Shown here piece by piece: positions 6,157 to 6,679 of a stretch of DNA of 6,679 bases (positions within the stretch are counted from its first letter, which is position 1; every line of letters starts with the position of its first letter). The position numbers and the translations under genes were made by a program. The stretch is from the NCBI GenBank assembly GCA_015231995.1, contig JADGAO010000186.1, positions 1 to 6,679 of the forward strand, given 5' to 3'. The notes beneath the pieces are model-generated. The model made no database searches, was not told where the DNA came from, and was given only the letters and a program-made list of their open reading frames with translations. The stretch comes from Nitrospinota bacterium (GTDB lineage Bacteria > Nitrospinota_A > UBA7883 > JACRLM01).

Positions 6157-6679
6157 ATGCAACAAATATCTGAAGTCGTCTTCCTCTCGCACAGCCTGTC
6201 GCAGGCCACTCCCGGATACGGCGGCGCGCATGGGTTCCACACGTCCGACGATAAAAGGCTGTCTGCCGGCGACTCGTGCAACATGCAAAAGTGGAGTCTG
6301 TCAAACCATATCGGCACTCATGTGGACGCGCCCCGGCATTTTTTTGAGACAGGCCCTGCTATTGACCATTACCCGGCGGACTGGTGGGTTTTTCATCATG
6401 TCGCTGTTTGCGCTGTCCCGGTTGGAGAGCGGGGCCGCTGGATAGAACCCGATGACGTCGCGGAGCTGATCGGCATGGGGGATGAGGCGGCGCTCATCGT
6501 GACCGGGTTCGAAGTTGAGGCTGACAATGGTTCCGATCTTCGCTTTACGGCTCTCCGCCTCGTCTTCAACGAGGGAACTGCCGGCAGCGACTTCGACAAC
6601 TATGCTGATGAGGTCTCCATCTGGCTCGGCACCAATGAGGTTGCTCGGGTAAATGCTTCTGACTTCAACGACAACAACG
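6157..6679 (+). CDS. Cyclase/kynurenine formamidase-family protein, 3' open, with foreign-looking C-terminal part
   Basis: The frame is open from ATG 6157 to the right edge (174 residues). Residues 1-119 resemble the cyclase family (metal-dependent amide or ester hydrolases such as KynB). Evidence is EVVFLSHSLS near the start, then the signature HIGTHVDAPRHF (51-62) with metal ligands His51, His55 and Asp57, then IEPDDVAELIGMGDEAALIVTGFE (96-119), matching the family strand that ends in 'TG'. The expected second half, with the further His and Glu of KynB-type sites, is not present. From about residue 120 the sequence changes character (see the entry at 6514). An AAGAG lies 4 nt before ATG 6157. 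A GTG at 6124 with AGGAG (6113-6117) six nt upstream is an alternative start adding 11 residues. Cyclase-family genes do occur in glycan clusters, but the function here is unknown. Confidence 0.7.
   Translation, partial: MQQISEVVFLSHSLSQATPGYGGAHGFHTSDDKRLSAGDSCNMQKWSLSNHIGTHVDAPRHFFETGPAIDHYPADWWVFHHVAVCAVPVGERGRWIEPDDVAELIGMGDEAALIVTGFEVEADNGSDLRFTALRLVFNEGTAGSDFDNYADEVSIWLGTNEVARVNASDFNDNN
6514..6679 (+). other. Asp/Asn/Gly-rich segment in frame with the cyclase, possible assembly chimera
   Basis: From about residue 120 of the cyclase frame the protein reads as a polar, beta-type sequence with DNGSDLRF, LRLVFNEGTAGSDFDNYADE, VSIWLG and VARVNASDFNDNN. It resembles modules of secreted or S-layer-like proteins rather than a metal-hydrolase core. 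Codon choice also shifts toward T-ending codons (gct, gtt, gat, ctt). The exact breakpoint cannot be fixed; about 6510-6518 is the best estimate. It may be a misjoin with another genome, or the 5' part of a real recombination. Confidence 0.5.

Noticed and set aside
1..6679. CRISPR array, tRNA, rRNA or transposase gene
   Set aside because: No regularly spaced direct repeats, no cloverleaf or rRNA-like stretches and no transposase motifs were seen on either strand.

Overview
The window is a compact, co-directional (+ strand) gene block of moderately high GC. It reads like part of a surface-glycan (O-antigen, capsule or lipopolysaccharide-type) biosynthesis locus of an uncultured, probably Gram-negative bacterium. 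The lifestyle inference rests on gene content: a sulfotransferase, an HAD phosphatase, an HpcH/HpaI aldolase, an FkbM methyltransferase, a zinc-ribbon methyltransferase and a CMP-Kdo-synthetase-like cytidylyltransferase. No feature fixes the phylum.

Layout. Positions 3-488 hold the C-terminal part of a sulfotransferase that enters from the left edge. The gap 489-587 is mostly an imperfect 66-bp palindrome (504-569). From 588 to 6037 six genes are packed end to end: a B12-binding-like radical SAM protein (588-2126), an HAD hydrolase (2080-2793, overlapping the previous gene by 47 nt), an HpcH/HpaI aldolase (2790-3551, ATGA overlap), an FkbM methyltransferase (3564-4301), a zinc-ribbon class I methyltransferase (4311-5288) and a KdsB-like cytidylyltransferase (5300-6037). 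Gaps of 9-12 nt or overlaps indicate one transcript. A tandem stop (TAG TGA) is followed by a hairpin-rich spacer. A cyclase/kynurenine-formamidase-family reading frame then starts at 6157 and stays open to the right edge.

How the genes may work together (inference). Aldolase, HAD phosphatase and CMP-transferase are the same three activity types as the KdsA/KdsC/KdsB route to CMP-Kdo, except that a pyruvate-type class II aldolase stands where a PEP-dependent synthase would be. A plausible reading is that the locus makes and CMP-activates an unusual 3-deoxy-2-keto sugar acid. The three SAM-dependent enzymes and the sulfotransferase would then decorate the sugar or its polymer. The cytidylyltransferase keeps the nucleotide-binding motifs of KdsB but has a different acceptor-sugar region, which fits a non-Kdo substrate.

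The right edge needs caution. The cyclase frame carries a good metal-binding motif, but from about 6514 it continues as an unrelated Asp/Asn/Gly-rich sequence resembling a repeat module of a surface protein. This may be an assembly chimera near a contig end rather than a real fusion.
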